From contig CALGIR010000298.1 in the NCBI GenBank assembly GCA_937915475.1, forward strand, positions 1 to 14,740: DNA of 14,740 nucleotides. The letters are read 5' to 3'. This DNA is from an uncultured Bacteroidales bacterium (GTDB lineage Bacteria; Bacteroidota; Bacteroidia; Bacteroidales; Tenuifilaceae). The position numbers and the translations under genes are program-made. This document shows positions 1 through 7,899 of this stretch, piece after piece. Numbering within the stretch: the first letter of the stretch is position 1; the number at the start of each line of letters is the position of its first letter. Below the pieces are notes generated by a model. That model did not search any database. It had not been told where the DNA came from and worked only from the letters and a program-made list of their open reading frames with translations.

Positions 1-967
1 TGTTTTGGTTCATAGGCGGATTGGCCTGGGCTCTAATAACCAAAAGGGTATACGAAGAATATCCTATTGAAATAACTGATAATCCTAATATAAGAGTGTG
101 AAGAAGTACGCGCTGTTTTTTTGCAGTGTACCACAAACCAAAAGCTAATAAGCTAAAGGCAAAAACGATAAAAAAGATTACCCCAGAATTGTATGGCAGC
201 TTAAAAGAGTTTACAAACAGCAATTCGAACTTGGCGGCCGAGGAGATAATTCCTGGAATAATAACATACATTACTGCGCCAAGTAGAGCAATCGATGCTC
301 CAAGCGCACCAACAAACCCCCATTTGGTTACCTTGTGTTTTCTGAAGTAGTAAACAAAAACAATGGCGGGGATTGTAAGTAAATTAAGTAAGTGCACCCC
401 AATTGATAAACCCATAATAAAGGTTATTAACACTAGCCACCTATTGGCATGGGGTTTATCAGCAACATTTTCCCACTTTAGTACCGCCCAAAACACTAGT
501 GCGGTAAACATCAAGGAAGTTGCGTAGGCTTCGGCCTCAACAGATATAAACCAAAAGCTATCGGTAAAGGCATACGCCAACGCCCCTATGGCACCACTGC
601 CCAAAATAGCGACAGCCTGTCCAAGGCTTGGCTCATCGTCCATCTTTACGATAAGCCTTCGCGATAGATGTGTTATGGTCCAAAACAAAAAAAGTATTGT
701 GAATGCAGACGCCAAAACCGACATGGTGTTCATAGCTGCTGCAACTTTTGATAAATCGGAACCAGCAAAGAGAGTAAAAAACCGGCCCATAAGCATAAAG
801 AAAGGAGCACCGGGAGGGTGTGGTACTTCTAACTTATAGGCTGCTGTAATACGCTCGCTACAATCCCAAAAACTTGCGGACGACTCCATCGTTAATAGGT
901 ACACTGTTGCAGCAATCAAAAAAATGAACCAACCCAAATAAATGTTGACTTGCTTATAATTCTTCAT
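1..967 (-). CDS. DUF2723 (PF11028) multi-pass membrane protein, N-terminal 322 residues; C-terminus beyond window
   Basis: Probable GT-C-type integral membrane glycosyltransferase-like protein; human TMEM260, a protein O-mannosyltransferase, belongs to the same family, so a role in glycosylating exported proteins is possible but inferred. Translating from the ATG at 967 gives 322 uninterrupted codons to the left edge. A first membrane segment (about residues 9-26) is followed by the family signature: TMESSASFWDCSE at 26-38, then KLEVPHPPGAPFFMLMGR at 45-62. The acidic residues D35 and E38 sit where GT-C enzymes keep their catalytic acid, in the first outside loop. SVEAEAY (142-148) and IRAQANPPMNQN (311-322) also fit the family. 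About eight hydrophobic segments are visible. Full-length members are about 1000 residues, so about two thirds is missing here. It is divergent from the SUI1 gene; I see no Shine-Dalgarno and no clear promoter. Confidence 0.9.
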   Translation of the reverse strand, partial: MKNYKQVNIYLGWFIFLIAATVYLLTMESSASFWDCSERITAAYKLEVPHPPGAPFFMLMGRFFTLFAGSDLSKVAAAMNTMSVLASAFTILFLFWTITHLSRRLIVKMDDEPSLGQAVAILGSGAIGALAYAFTDSFWFISVEAEAYATSLMFTALVFWAVLKWENVADKPHANRWLVLITFIMGLSIGVHLLNLLTIPAIVFVYYFRKHKVTKWGFVGALGASIALLGAVMYVIIPGIISSAAKFELLFVNSFKLPYNSGVIFFIVFAFSLLAFGLWYTAKKQRVLLHTLILGLSVISIGYSSYTLLVIRAQANPPMNQN

Positions 968-1080
968 TAAACTAGATATTGATTGAAAACTCTTAAATTT
1001 TGGAGCTAATTTAATCTATTTTGACTGAACCTCCACACTATTTGATTCATTTTAACTTATCTGCACCCACTGATTGGAGC

Positions 1081-1142
1081 ATATCTTTACCAGAAAAAAA
1101 ATATCTTTAGATTTTACATAACTTTACACCAAATAACTTTAG
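1081..1142 (+). promoter_or_regulatory. Four spaced ATA(A/T)CTTTA motifs upstream of the SUI1 gene
   Basis: ATATCTTTA at 1081 and 1101 and ATAACTTTA at 1118 and 1133 lie in the divergent intergenic region; the last ends three bases before the SUI1 ATG. Each resembles the Bacteroidota -7 element TAnnTTTG with A instead of the final G, but I find no TTTG at a good -33 distance. They may be alternative start sites, protein-binding repeats, or a chance result of AT-rich sequence. Confidence 0.3.
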
Positions 1143-1144
1143 AA

Positions 1145-1495
1145 ATGCAGAATAACGATTGGAAGGATAAGTTGGCGTTTGCCTATTCAACAAACCCAGA
1201 CTACAAGCCGAGTAGCGATGATGACGACGAGCAAACATCGATTGAGCCACAAAAACAGATTTTAAGAATTAGGCTTGAAAAGAAAAACCGTGGAGGAAAA
1301 ACAGTTTCAATAGTTTCGGGATATATTGGAACCGAGGAGGAATTGAAAAATCTTGGTAAGCATCTTAAAAGTCGCTGTGGTGTTGGAGGTTCTGTTAAAG
1401 ATAGAGAGATTATTATACAGGGCGATTTCCGGGACAGAATATTAAACCTTTTGCAAGACTTGGGGTATAAGAATGTGAAGAAATCTGGAGGATAG
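1145..1495 (+). CDS. SUI1/eIF1-like translation initiation factor (YciH family)
   Basis: A small cytoplasmic protein of the eIF1/SUI1 fold. In bacteria, YciH-type proteins are non-essential factors that influence start-codon fidelity on the 30S subunit. The first about 37 residues are polar, with an acidic run (SSDDDDEQ, residues 23-30), and look disordered. From about residue 38 the SUI1 domain is clear: LRIRLEKKNRGGKTVSIVSG (basic loop), then LKSRCGVGGSVKD (about 74-86) and EIIIQGDFRDRILNLL (about 88-103), ending in a basic tail. The length of 116 matches bacterial members. The ATG at 1145 is the first in-frame start and there is no Shine-Dalgarno, as usual in Bacteroidota. It stands alone: 69 bases separate it from the next gene. 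Confidence 0.92.
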   Translation: MQNNDWKDKLAFAYSTNPDYKPSSDDDDEQTSIEPQKQILRIRLEKKNRGGKTVSIVSGYIGTEEELKNLGKHLKSRCGVGGSVKDREIIIQGDFRDRILNLLQDLGYKNVKKSGG

Positions 1496-1564
1496 AATGC
1501 AAAATACCCCCAGAATGAGAGATAAACCTTTTTTCTTAAATTTTAGTGTAGAAGTGTAGATAAG

Positions 1565-2836
1565 ATGAAAAAATACATAATTACTATTACATTATTTCTT
1601 TTACTGTCGACCAGGTTACTGGTTGCAGGTGATACTATTAGGGTAATGCAGTACAACCTTTTGTACTATGATATGCTAACATCTTTTTGTACAGAAGAAA
1701 ACAATAATGTTAGCCAGAAAAACATCAATCTAAATGCAATAATTGAGCATTACAAACCTGATATTTTTACGGTTAACGAACTTAACGCAAGCCCCAATAG
1801 CGTTAGTAAACTGTTGAACAATGCACTCAATATTGATGGGGTAACCCACTATAAAAGCGCAGCCTTTACTGGCAGTTACCTTATAAATATGCTTTACTAC
1901 AACTCCGAAAAACTTGTGCTAAAGCACCAGTCGCACATACAAACAAGCCCTAGGCAAACTGATGTTTATACGCTATATCATAAGTCGGAAAACCTTATGT
2001 ATGGTGATACTACATTCCTTACATGTCTTGTAACTCACCTAAAGGCCGGGAACAGACCAGACAACGCAAGCGATAGAGCGGTTTCTGCTCAACAGATAAT
2101 GAACTACATCAAAAAAAGGGAACTGCAGGGCAATATTATGCTAATGGGAGATTTTAATGTTTATACCCATGAGGAACTAGCTTTTCAGCGATTTTTAACA
2201 CAAACATCCACAGGTGTAAGGTTTCACGACCCCGCTGACGCCATTGGCCAATGGCACGATAATCCATTTTTTTCTGATTACCATACCCAGTCAACCCATA
2301 GATCAGGTGATTGTTTTTCGGGGGGAGGTATGGACGACAGATTCGATTTTATTTTAACCTCTACATCGTTACTTGATGGGACAAAGGGTGCTAAATATGT
2401 AAAGGATTCCTATTGGGCTTACGGCCAGGATGGCAATAGATTAAATGGGACACTAATATCGCCAACAAACTCTTCGTTGCCCCCTAGAATTATAGATGCA
2501 CTTTACAACATGTCTGACCATTTACCCGTTACGCTAAAAATTAATATAGATTACGATTTGTATGTAAATGATTATTTGTCTGTATATAAGCAGCCTTCAA
2601 TTAAAGTAATAAATCCAGTTGCTAGTACTATTGATTTCTGGATTGAGGGCATATTTCCCCAAAATGTTTCTGTTAGTGTTTTCAATAGCCTTGGTTCAGT
2701 GGTAATGAATAATTCCCTTTCGGTAATCAACGGAAATAAATACTCGTTAAGCGCTAATAGGCTTGTGCCGGGAATTTACTTTTTACAAATTAAAGGCAAC
2801 GACTTTCAAAAGGTTTTAAGAATTATAAAGCAATAG
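1565..2836 (+). CDS. Secreted endonuclease/exonuclease/phosphatase-family protein with T9SS C-terminal sorting domain
   Basis: Predicted secreted Mg-dependent phosphodiesterase of the DNase I-like EEP superfamily; the substrate (DNA, RNA, phospholipid or sugar phosphate) cannot be fixed from sequence. A signal peptide spans about residues 1-21 (MKKYIITITLFLLLS, then ...LLVAG). The EEP motifs occur in order: MQYNLL (N31), VNEL (E72), THLK (H158), GDFNVYT (D196, N198), DRFDFIL (D261) and SDHLPV (D318, H319), so the active site looks complete. The last about 80 residues (344-423) form a beta-rich module with VSVSVFNSLGSVV and LVPGIYFLQI and end in KVLRIIKQ, typical of the type-A sorting signal cleaved during T9SS export. 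The product is therefore expected on the surface or released. The next gene starts 4 bases after the stop, so the two are probably co-transcribed. Confidence 0.9.
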   Translation: MKKYIITITLFLLLSTRLLVAGDTIRVMQYNLLYYDMLTSFCTEENNNVSQKNINLNAIIEHYKPDIFTVNELNASPNSVSKLLNNALNIDGVTHYKSAAFTGSYLINMLYYNSEKLVLKHQSHIQTSPRQTDVYTLYHKSENLMYGDTTFLTCLVTHLKAGNRPDNASDRAVSAQQIMNYIKKRELQGNIMLMGDFNVYTHEELAFQRFLTQTSTGVRFHDPADAIGQWHDNPFFSDYHTQSTHRSGDCFSGGGMDDRFDFILTSTSLLDGTKGAKYVKDSYWAYGQDGNRLNGTLISPTNSSLPPRIIDALYNMSDHLPVTLKINIDYDLYVNDYLSVYKQPSIKVINPVASTIDFWIEGIFPQNVSVSVFNSLGSVVMNNSLSVINGNKYSLSANRLVPGIYFLQIKGNDFQKVLRIIKQ

Positions 2837-2840
2837 ACCT

Positions 2841-5705
2841 ATGAAGCGCGCTGGGTTTGCAATTCTGTTTGCCTGCATTTTTTCTCAATCCTACTCGCAG
2901 TTTTACGTAAACGGCCAAGAACCGATAAATACAGAGTGGAAAGAGATAAAGAACGACAGTTTACATATTATATTTCCAGCAAATGCAGAGTCCACTGCTA
3001 AAAAGTATTCCCTTCACCAAAATTATGCATGGCAAACTGTAACCACAGACTTTAACCAAAACCCTTTTAAGCTTCCAGTTATTCTCCACAATAACAGTAT
3101 ACTTAGCAATGGGTTTGTGACCTGGGCGCCAAAAAGAATTGAGCTGGTTACTACACCAGCCATGGATAGCGATCCTGAACCCTGGCTCCGCACCCTGGCA
3201 ATCCACGAAGCCCGTCATGCTGTTCAGATGAATACGCTGAACAAAGGCATTTTTCGATTTGGTTCATTTATTCTTGGCCAACAATCGGTTGGTATGGCTG
3301 CTGGTATGGTTCCCATTTGGTTTCTTGAGGGGGATGCGGTTTACGCTGAAACCAATTACTCCTTTGGAGGTCGCGGCCGACAAGCATCTTTCTATAGGCA
3401 GTACCTCGCCGTACTGGGCGAAGATGATGCGTATAGCCATAGTAAATGGTTACTTGGCTCCTACAAAAATCACATACCTAATTACTATAGTTATGGTTAT
3501 ATGATGGTTGGTTATACTAACCTAAAGTATAACTCTAATATTTGGGTAAATGCCTTTGATAGGGTCTCAAAGCGTCCATACTACATCTTCCCTTTTAGGA
3601 TATCCGCAAAGCGTCAGCTTAAACAATCGTTAGGAAAACTATTCAACGAATCGCTTACCCACTGTGACTCCATATGGAGTAAGTTCCCAAACGATGAGAG
3701 TAATGTTATGGCGCTAAACGTAAGAACGCCAAAGGACACATCGGACTACATTCAGTATCAATACCCGCATCTAACTAAAGATTCTACAATTATAACGCTT
3801 AAGACCTCGCTGGCTAACAGCCACTCTTTTATACTGATAAATCTACTAAACCTAGAAGAAAGCATTCTTTTTAAACCAGGATACCTAACGCACAAACCTT
3901 TTGTAAACGACACCCTGATTCTTTGGAGTCAATATCGCGCAGGGGTGCGGTGGGAGTATAAAAATTATTCGGAAATTTGGTCTTACAACATCAAAACAAA
4001 AAAGGGTAAACGAATAACCAATAAGGGCAAGTACTTTAATGCGGTTCTAATAAGTGCAAATCAAATAGCTGCTATTGAAGTAACTCCAAAGGGTGAAAAT
4101 TATATCGTGTTAATTGACTTAATGGGGAATATATTGAAGGCAATACCCGTTGATGAAGGTCTGGAAGTTAAAGAAATTGCCAAGGTTGATGAGGACCGAA
4201 TACTTTCGAGGAGTTCCTCGGCTAAAGGAGTAGTTGTTTTGCTACACTCGCTTACAACAAACACTTACCAAAATTTGCTTGGTCCAATTTATAGAGATAT
4301 TTCAAACATTGCATACGCCGATAGTTCTCTTTACTTTACCATGACTGAAAATTATCGAGAACAACTATTTAAACATCTCCCAAAAAGCGATAGCATAGCC
4401 AGGGTAACAAGCTCAATGTATGGTTTAAGCAACGTATCGTTGTCATCTAATGATGTGATTGTTGCATCGTTATACAACAGTAAAGGCTCGAGGCCTTGCG
4501 TCATTCATACAACCGACAAACAAGAATATTACCCCATTGAAAAATTTAGCAAACCCCTTTTCCACGCTAAAGATTTGAGTGTAAACTCTAGCTATTCCAA
4601 TCCAAAAGAAGAAGATGGAAATCTTACGATCCAAAACAGGTCATCACTAAAGAGTTTATTCAACCTACATAGTTGGGCTCCCGTTTACTACAATCCTATA
4701 GAACTGGTAAAAGGTAATATAGAAATTTATCCTGGGGCTACCCTTATCTCTCAAAACTTAACCAGCACCCTGGTATCAAGCATTGGCTACTCGTACAATA
4801 AAACTCACGGTTTACACAGCCATATTGAATGGATGGGCTGGTTCCCAAAAATTTCTGCTGGTTTTGATTATGGGAACACCTACGCTCGGATTAATGGCGG
4901 CCCATTGGCCTCACCATTTCCATTCTATAGTAGTAAGCCTAAACTAAGCGGAAATATAACTCTCAGGCTACCCTTTACCCTTTCATCGGGGAATGTTGTA
5001 ACTACCCTAAACATTGCAACCCAATATTTATACGAGAACACCAAGGTATGGGACTACAAAAACGAACTTTATCAAAATGGCATTAATACCATAGAACCTT
5101 ACTTTAGCCTTTTAAGCTATACACGCATGGCGCATCGCGATATTAGGCCCCGACTTGGAGCACAACTTTTTGGCAGCATTAACATGGTTCCGAGTAAAGA
5201 AAATACACTGGGAAACATAATAAGCACAAGAACAAGAGTTTATCTGCCTGGTCTATTTTCCAATCACAGCTTAATGCTCAATGTACATTTTGAGAGGCAT
5301 CTTAATGCTCAGTATATTAGGCTTACGAGGCTAAATTCCATTAGAGGGTTTTCTGAATTTTACGGTAAACAGCATAAGGTTGTAACCCTCGATTATGCGC
5401 TGCCCTTTCTATATCCCGACTTAGCCATTGGTTCCTTGGTTTACCTAAAGCGGATTATTGGCAATGCTTTTTACGATAACGCTTGGGGCCAAGCCTACAT
5501 TTCCACCGAAAACGGCATTGATATTTCCAATAAGAGTTACTCGTCGGTGGGTATCGAATTAACCTGCGATCTACATTTCCTGAGACTCTACAATCTGGTT
5601 CGCATGGGCTACCGTGGAGGTTATAACTTGAACAACTCGAACTTTTTCCATAACTTTATTGTTGGTTTTGATATTAGCATGCTATATGGCAATAATTTTA
5701 ACTAA
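2841..5705 (+). CDS. Large envelope protein: HExxH gluzincin-like peptidase domain, propeller-like middle, predicted outer-membrane beta-barrel
   Basis: 954 residues; no standard gene name recognised. A signal peptide (about 1-19, MKRAGFAILFACIFSQSYS) precedes a peptidase-MA-like domain carrying HEARH at 122-126, a true HExxH motif, and VPIWFLEGDAVYAE at 157-170, with E163 or E170 as likely third zinc ligand. Residues about 290-600 contain repeated short beta-strand patterns and lack obvious enzyme motifs, which suits a TolB/WD-like propeller. From about 625 to the end, alternating aromatic and polar strands suggest an outer-membrane barrel; SIRGFSEFYG (833-842) recalls the RGF/Y loop motif of BamA/TamA-type barrels. 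No T9SS tail is seen, which fits membrane insertion. It begins 4 bases after the EEP gene. The peptidase call is good, the propeller and barrel calls are inference, and substrate and orientation are unknown. Confidence 0.75.
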   Translation: MKRAGFAILFACIFSQSYSQFYVNGQEPINTEWKEIKNDSLHIIFPANAESTAKKYSLHQNYAWQTVTTDFNQNPFKLPVILHNNSILSNGFVTWAPKRIELVTTPAMDSDPEPWLRTLAIHEARHAVQMNTLNKGIFRFGSFILGQQSVGMAAGMVPIWFLEGDAVYAETNYSFGGRGRQASFYRQYLAVLGEDDAYSHSKWLLGSYKNHIPNYYSYGYMMVGYTNLKYNSNIWVNAFDRVSKRPYYIFPFRISAKRQLKQSLGKLFNESLTHCDSIWSKFPNDESNVMALNVRTPKDTSDYIQYQYPHLTKDSTIITLKTSLANSHSFILINLLNLEESILFKPGYLTHKPFVNDTLILWSQYRAGVRWEYKNYSEIWSYNIKTKKGKRITNKGKYFNAVLISANQIAAIEVTPKGENYIVLIDLMGNILKAIPVDEGLEVKEIAKVDEDRILSRSSSAKGVVVLLHSLTTNTYQNLLGPIYRDISNIAYADSSLYFTMTENYREQLFKHLPKSDSIARVTSSMYGLSNVSLSSNDVIVASLYNSKGSRPCVIHTTDKQEYYPIEKFSKPLFHAKDLSVNSSYSNPKEEDGNLTIQNRSSLKSLFNLHSWAPVYYNPIELVKGNIEIYPGATLISQNLTSTLVSSIGYSYNKTHGLHSHIEWMGWFPKISAGFDYGNTYARINGGPLASPFPFYSSKPKLSGNITLRLPFTLSSGNVVTTLNIATQYLYENTKVWDYKNELYQNGINTIEPYFSLLSYTRMAHRDIRPRLGAQLFGSINMVPSKENTLGNIISTRTRVYLPGLFSNHSLMLNVHFERHLNAQYIRLTRLNSIRGFSEFYGKQHKVVTLDYALPFLYPDLAIGSLVYLKRIIGNAFYDNAWGQAYISTENGIDISNKSYSSVGIELTCDLHFLRLYNLVRMGYRGGYNLNNSNFFHNFIVGFDISMLYGNNFN

Positions 5706-6061
5706 TCACATATAGTTCTGCATTGATATTCTTACGAAAAAAAGCAAAACCTAATACCAACTCGTTCATCGAGAGAGGCAAGTTTTATATCAAGAGAAGC
5801 AATCAGTTTCACAGGCATAGTTATTTTGATGAAAAATGTGCATATTAGCAGTTTGCTTACAAAATTTAAAATAAACGTGTTCTCTACCATAACGGTAATA
5901 TATTTATCATCATCGTAATACCGATGTTTTGAGTTGGGAGAAGCAATTTTTCTCAGATTTAAATCTTAAAATGAGAAGTTTAGCTATTTTAGGTTTACTA
6001 TAAAATGAACATTTATACTTAAACTATTAGTTTGTATATAAATACATTAAATCCAGATATT
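5706..6061. other. 356-base AT-rich intergenic region; two weak inverted repeats, no gene supported
   Basis: Nothing convincing is encoded. CGGTAATA (5893-5900) faces TAATACCG (5916-5923), 7/8 complementary, and TTCTCA (5950-5955) faces TGAGAA (5972-5977) around an AT-rich palindrome GATTTAAATC. Neither is followed by a T-run, so they are poor terminators; they might act in the leader of the next gene. No clear TTTG/TAnnTTTG promoter was found. Confidence 0.5.
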
Positions 6062-6619
6062 ATGGAAACTAACGAATCGATAAAAGCACAAAAAAAGGTT
6101 CTAAGAAAGGTCATTAAGGTACAAAAATCAACCTTTAGCAAGGAGAGCTATCTGATTGAATCGGATAATGTTTTTTCTCAAATTGAAAACTCCCCTGCTT
6201 TTAAGGATGCGAAAACAGTTCTTGCGTATTGGTCCTTGCCAAGAGAAATAGAAACCCATCGCTTTGTTAATAAATGGTATAGACATAAAAAAATTATTCT
6301 TCCCTTGGTTGTGGGCGACGAACTAGAACTAAGAGTTTACAACGGGCCAGAATCTATGGTTGTCGGGCCTTCGTTCGGGATTCTTGAGCCCCAAAAAGGC
6401 GCAATCTTCACAGAGACTACCATTGACCTTGGAATTATCCCTGGCATGGCATTCGACTTGCAAGGTAACAGGATTGGCCGTGGAAAAGGATATTACGATA
6501 AGTTACTTAAGAAGATTAATGTGCTAAAGGTTGGGGTTTGCTTATCATTTCAACTTGTGGAAAAAATACCCATTGACAGCTACGATGTGGCTATGGACCA
6601 AGTTATTTATCCACAGTAA
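6062..6619 (+). CDS. 5-formyltetrahydrofolate cyclo-ligase (methenyl-THF synthetase)
   Basis: Catalyses the ATP-dependent conversion of 5-formyl-THF to 5,10-methenyl-THF, returning a storage or inhibitory folate to the cytoplasmic one-carbon pool. With the ATG at 6062 the protein is 185 residues, normal for the family. The frame extends upstream to a TTG at 6032, but those ten codons (YINTLNPDI after the TTG) are not family-like, so ATG is preferred. Basic N-terminal helices (KAQKKVLRKVIK) and SLPREIET (about 58-65) precede the diagnostic block IPGMAFDLQGNRIGRGKGYYDKLL (about residues 126-149), with the glycine-rich ATP/phosphate loop and YYD. The C-terminus (DVAMDQVIYP) also fits. It stands alone between two unrelated genes. 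Confidence 0.93.
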   Translation: METNESIKAQKKVLRKVIKVQKSTFSKESYLIESDNVFSQIENSPAFKDAKTVLAYWSLPREIETHRFVNKWYRHKKIILPLVVGDELELRVYNGPESMVVGPSFGILEPQKGAIFTETTIDLGIIPGMAFDLQGNRIGRGKGYYDKLLKKINVLKVGVCLSFQLVEKIPIDSYDVAMDQVIYPQ

Positions 6620-6694
6620 AGCGAAAATTTGGGGCTTTAAAATGCTAGAACACAACAGTATTTATTATACGTACTAAATAAACCCTTACCTGAA

Positions 6695-7753
6695 ATGAAA
6701 AAGATTGTTTTAACCCTGCTACTAAGTCTAACCATTTTATTTGTAATAGCTCAAGCGCCAAGCGGATACTATAGCGCTGCTGATGGCAAAAACGGCGAAG
6801 AACTTATGGAAGCGCTTCACTTAATTATAAAGGATCACACAGCACTTGACTATGCTGCCTTATGGGCCGTTTTTCCCATTACTGACGTGAATGAGGACGG
6901 TACGGTGCTGGATATGTACAGCAGCTGTGAATTTACCTTTGGTGAGGACCAGGATGGAGGTAGCGGAGGTTCAACTGAGTGCGAACTCTATAACAGGGAG
7001 CATTCATTCCCCCAAAGCTGGTTTAACAAAAAAAGTCCCATGGTAAGTGACCTTTTTCATATTTACCCAGTTGACAAAAAGGTAAATTCAGTAAGAGATA
7101 ACTATCCTTTTGGTCAAGTGGGGGAGAATGTAACCTACACTTCTACAAACAACTGCAAACTGGGAACATCTTCGTACTCAGGGTACACGGGAGTGGTATT
7201 TGAACCAACGGATGAATATAAAGGTGACTTTGCCCGAACATACTTCTATATGGTTACCAGATACTACGATGTTGTTGAGGGATTTAACACTCCAATGCTC
7301 GACAAAACAAAGTTCCCTGCTTTTACAGAATGGGCATTAAACCTGCTTTTGGAGTGGCATGAACAAGATCCCGTTAGCGAAAAAGAGATTGTTAGAAATA
7401 ATTTAATTTATGATGATTACCAGCATAACCGTAATCCGTTTATCGACAACCCTAATTATGCTAAAGATATATGGGACTATACCAACAGTACAGCACCAAG
7501 CCTTTTTGCAGCTCAAAGGATAACGGTTTCGCCCAATCCTGCACAAAACATGGTGAAAGTTGAAACAAACCTCAGCGGGAACACTACCCTATCCATCTAC
7601 AATTTATTAGGGAATAGGCTTATACGCTATGAAAACATTCCAGCACACGATACAAATCCGATAAATATCTCCGCCCTGCCCAATGGGGTTTACCTTATTT
7701 CCGTTGAGACAATCGGGGGAAAAGCCATTACACGATTAGTGGTAAACCGTTAG
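6695..7753 (+). CDS. Secreted endonuclease I-family nuclease with T9SS C-terminal sorting domain
   Basis: Extracellular DNA/RNA nuclease of the endonuclease I family (PF04231; EndA/Vvn/Dns relatives, beta-beta-alpha metal fold). A signal peptide covers about residues 1-20 (MKKIVLTLLLSLTILFVIAQ). The catalytic region is complete: YNREHSFPQSWF at 99-110 with H103 as expected general base, SDLFHIYPVD (118-127), NSVRDNYPFG (131-140), VVFEPTDEYKGDFAR (167-181) with metal-binding E169, and HNRNPFIDNP (244-253). From about residue 270 a type-A T9SS domain follows: ITVSPNPAQNMVKVE, LSIYNLLGNRLI, LPNGVYLISVET and a basic end ITRLVVNR. It is thus the second T9SS-exported likely nuclease in the window. 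The ATG at 6695 directly precedes the signal peptide. A GC-containing hairpin lies about 60 bases past the stop. Confidence 0.94.
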   Translation: MKKIVLTLLLSLTILFVIAQAPSGYYSAADGKNGEELMEALHLIIKDHTALDYAALWAVFPITDVNEDGTVLDMYSSCEFTFGEDQDGGSGGSTECELYNREHSFPQSWFNKKSPMVSDLFHIYPVDKKVNSVRDNYPFGQVGENVTYTSTNNCKLGTSSYSGYTGVVFEPTDEYKGDFARTYFYMVTRYYDVVEGFNTPMLDKTKFPAFTEWALNLLLEWHEQDPVSEKEIVRNNLIYDDYQHNRNPFIDNPNYAKDIWDYTNSTAPSLFAAQRITVSPNPAQNMVKVETNLSGNTTLSIYNLLGNRLIRYENIPAHDTNPINISALPNGVYLISVETIGGKAITRLVVNR

Positions 7754-7814
7754 CTAGAACAATTTAAACTTCCCTCTTTTTCTACTTCTGCAATTGGGTG
7801 AAAACTTCTTAAAT

Positions 7815-7855
7815 AACCCACGCGCATGCGGATTTGACAAACTAGCGAGCGGGTT
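7815..7855 (+). terminator. Imperfect AACCC...GGGTT hairpin after the endonuclease I gene
   Basis: Arms 7815-7825 (AACCCACGCGC) and 7845-7855 (GCGAGCGGGTT) match at 9 of 11 positions; the left arm also overlaps an 8-bp palindrome CGCATGCG. It is followed by TTTGCTTTT, so it could end transcription of the endonuclease gene. It also resembles the palindrome at 11295-11349, so it may be a dispersed repeat rather than a dedicated terminator. Confidence 0.5.
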
Positions 7856-7899
7856 TGCTTTTCCATAATCCCATCGCTTTGGCGCATCGAAAACTTTTT

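Noticed and set aside
126..839. Plus-strand open frames at 126-350 and 588-839
   Set aside because: They are antisense to the DUF2723 gene, whose minus-strand frame has clear family motifs throughout.
5732..5890. 52-codon minus-strand open frame in the gap after the envelope protein
   Set aside because: It starts at an ATG but has no recognisable product, no ribosome site or promoter, and lies in AT-rich sequence opposite to its neighbours; chance is more likely.
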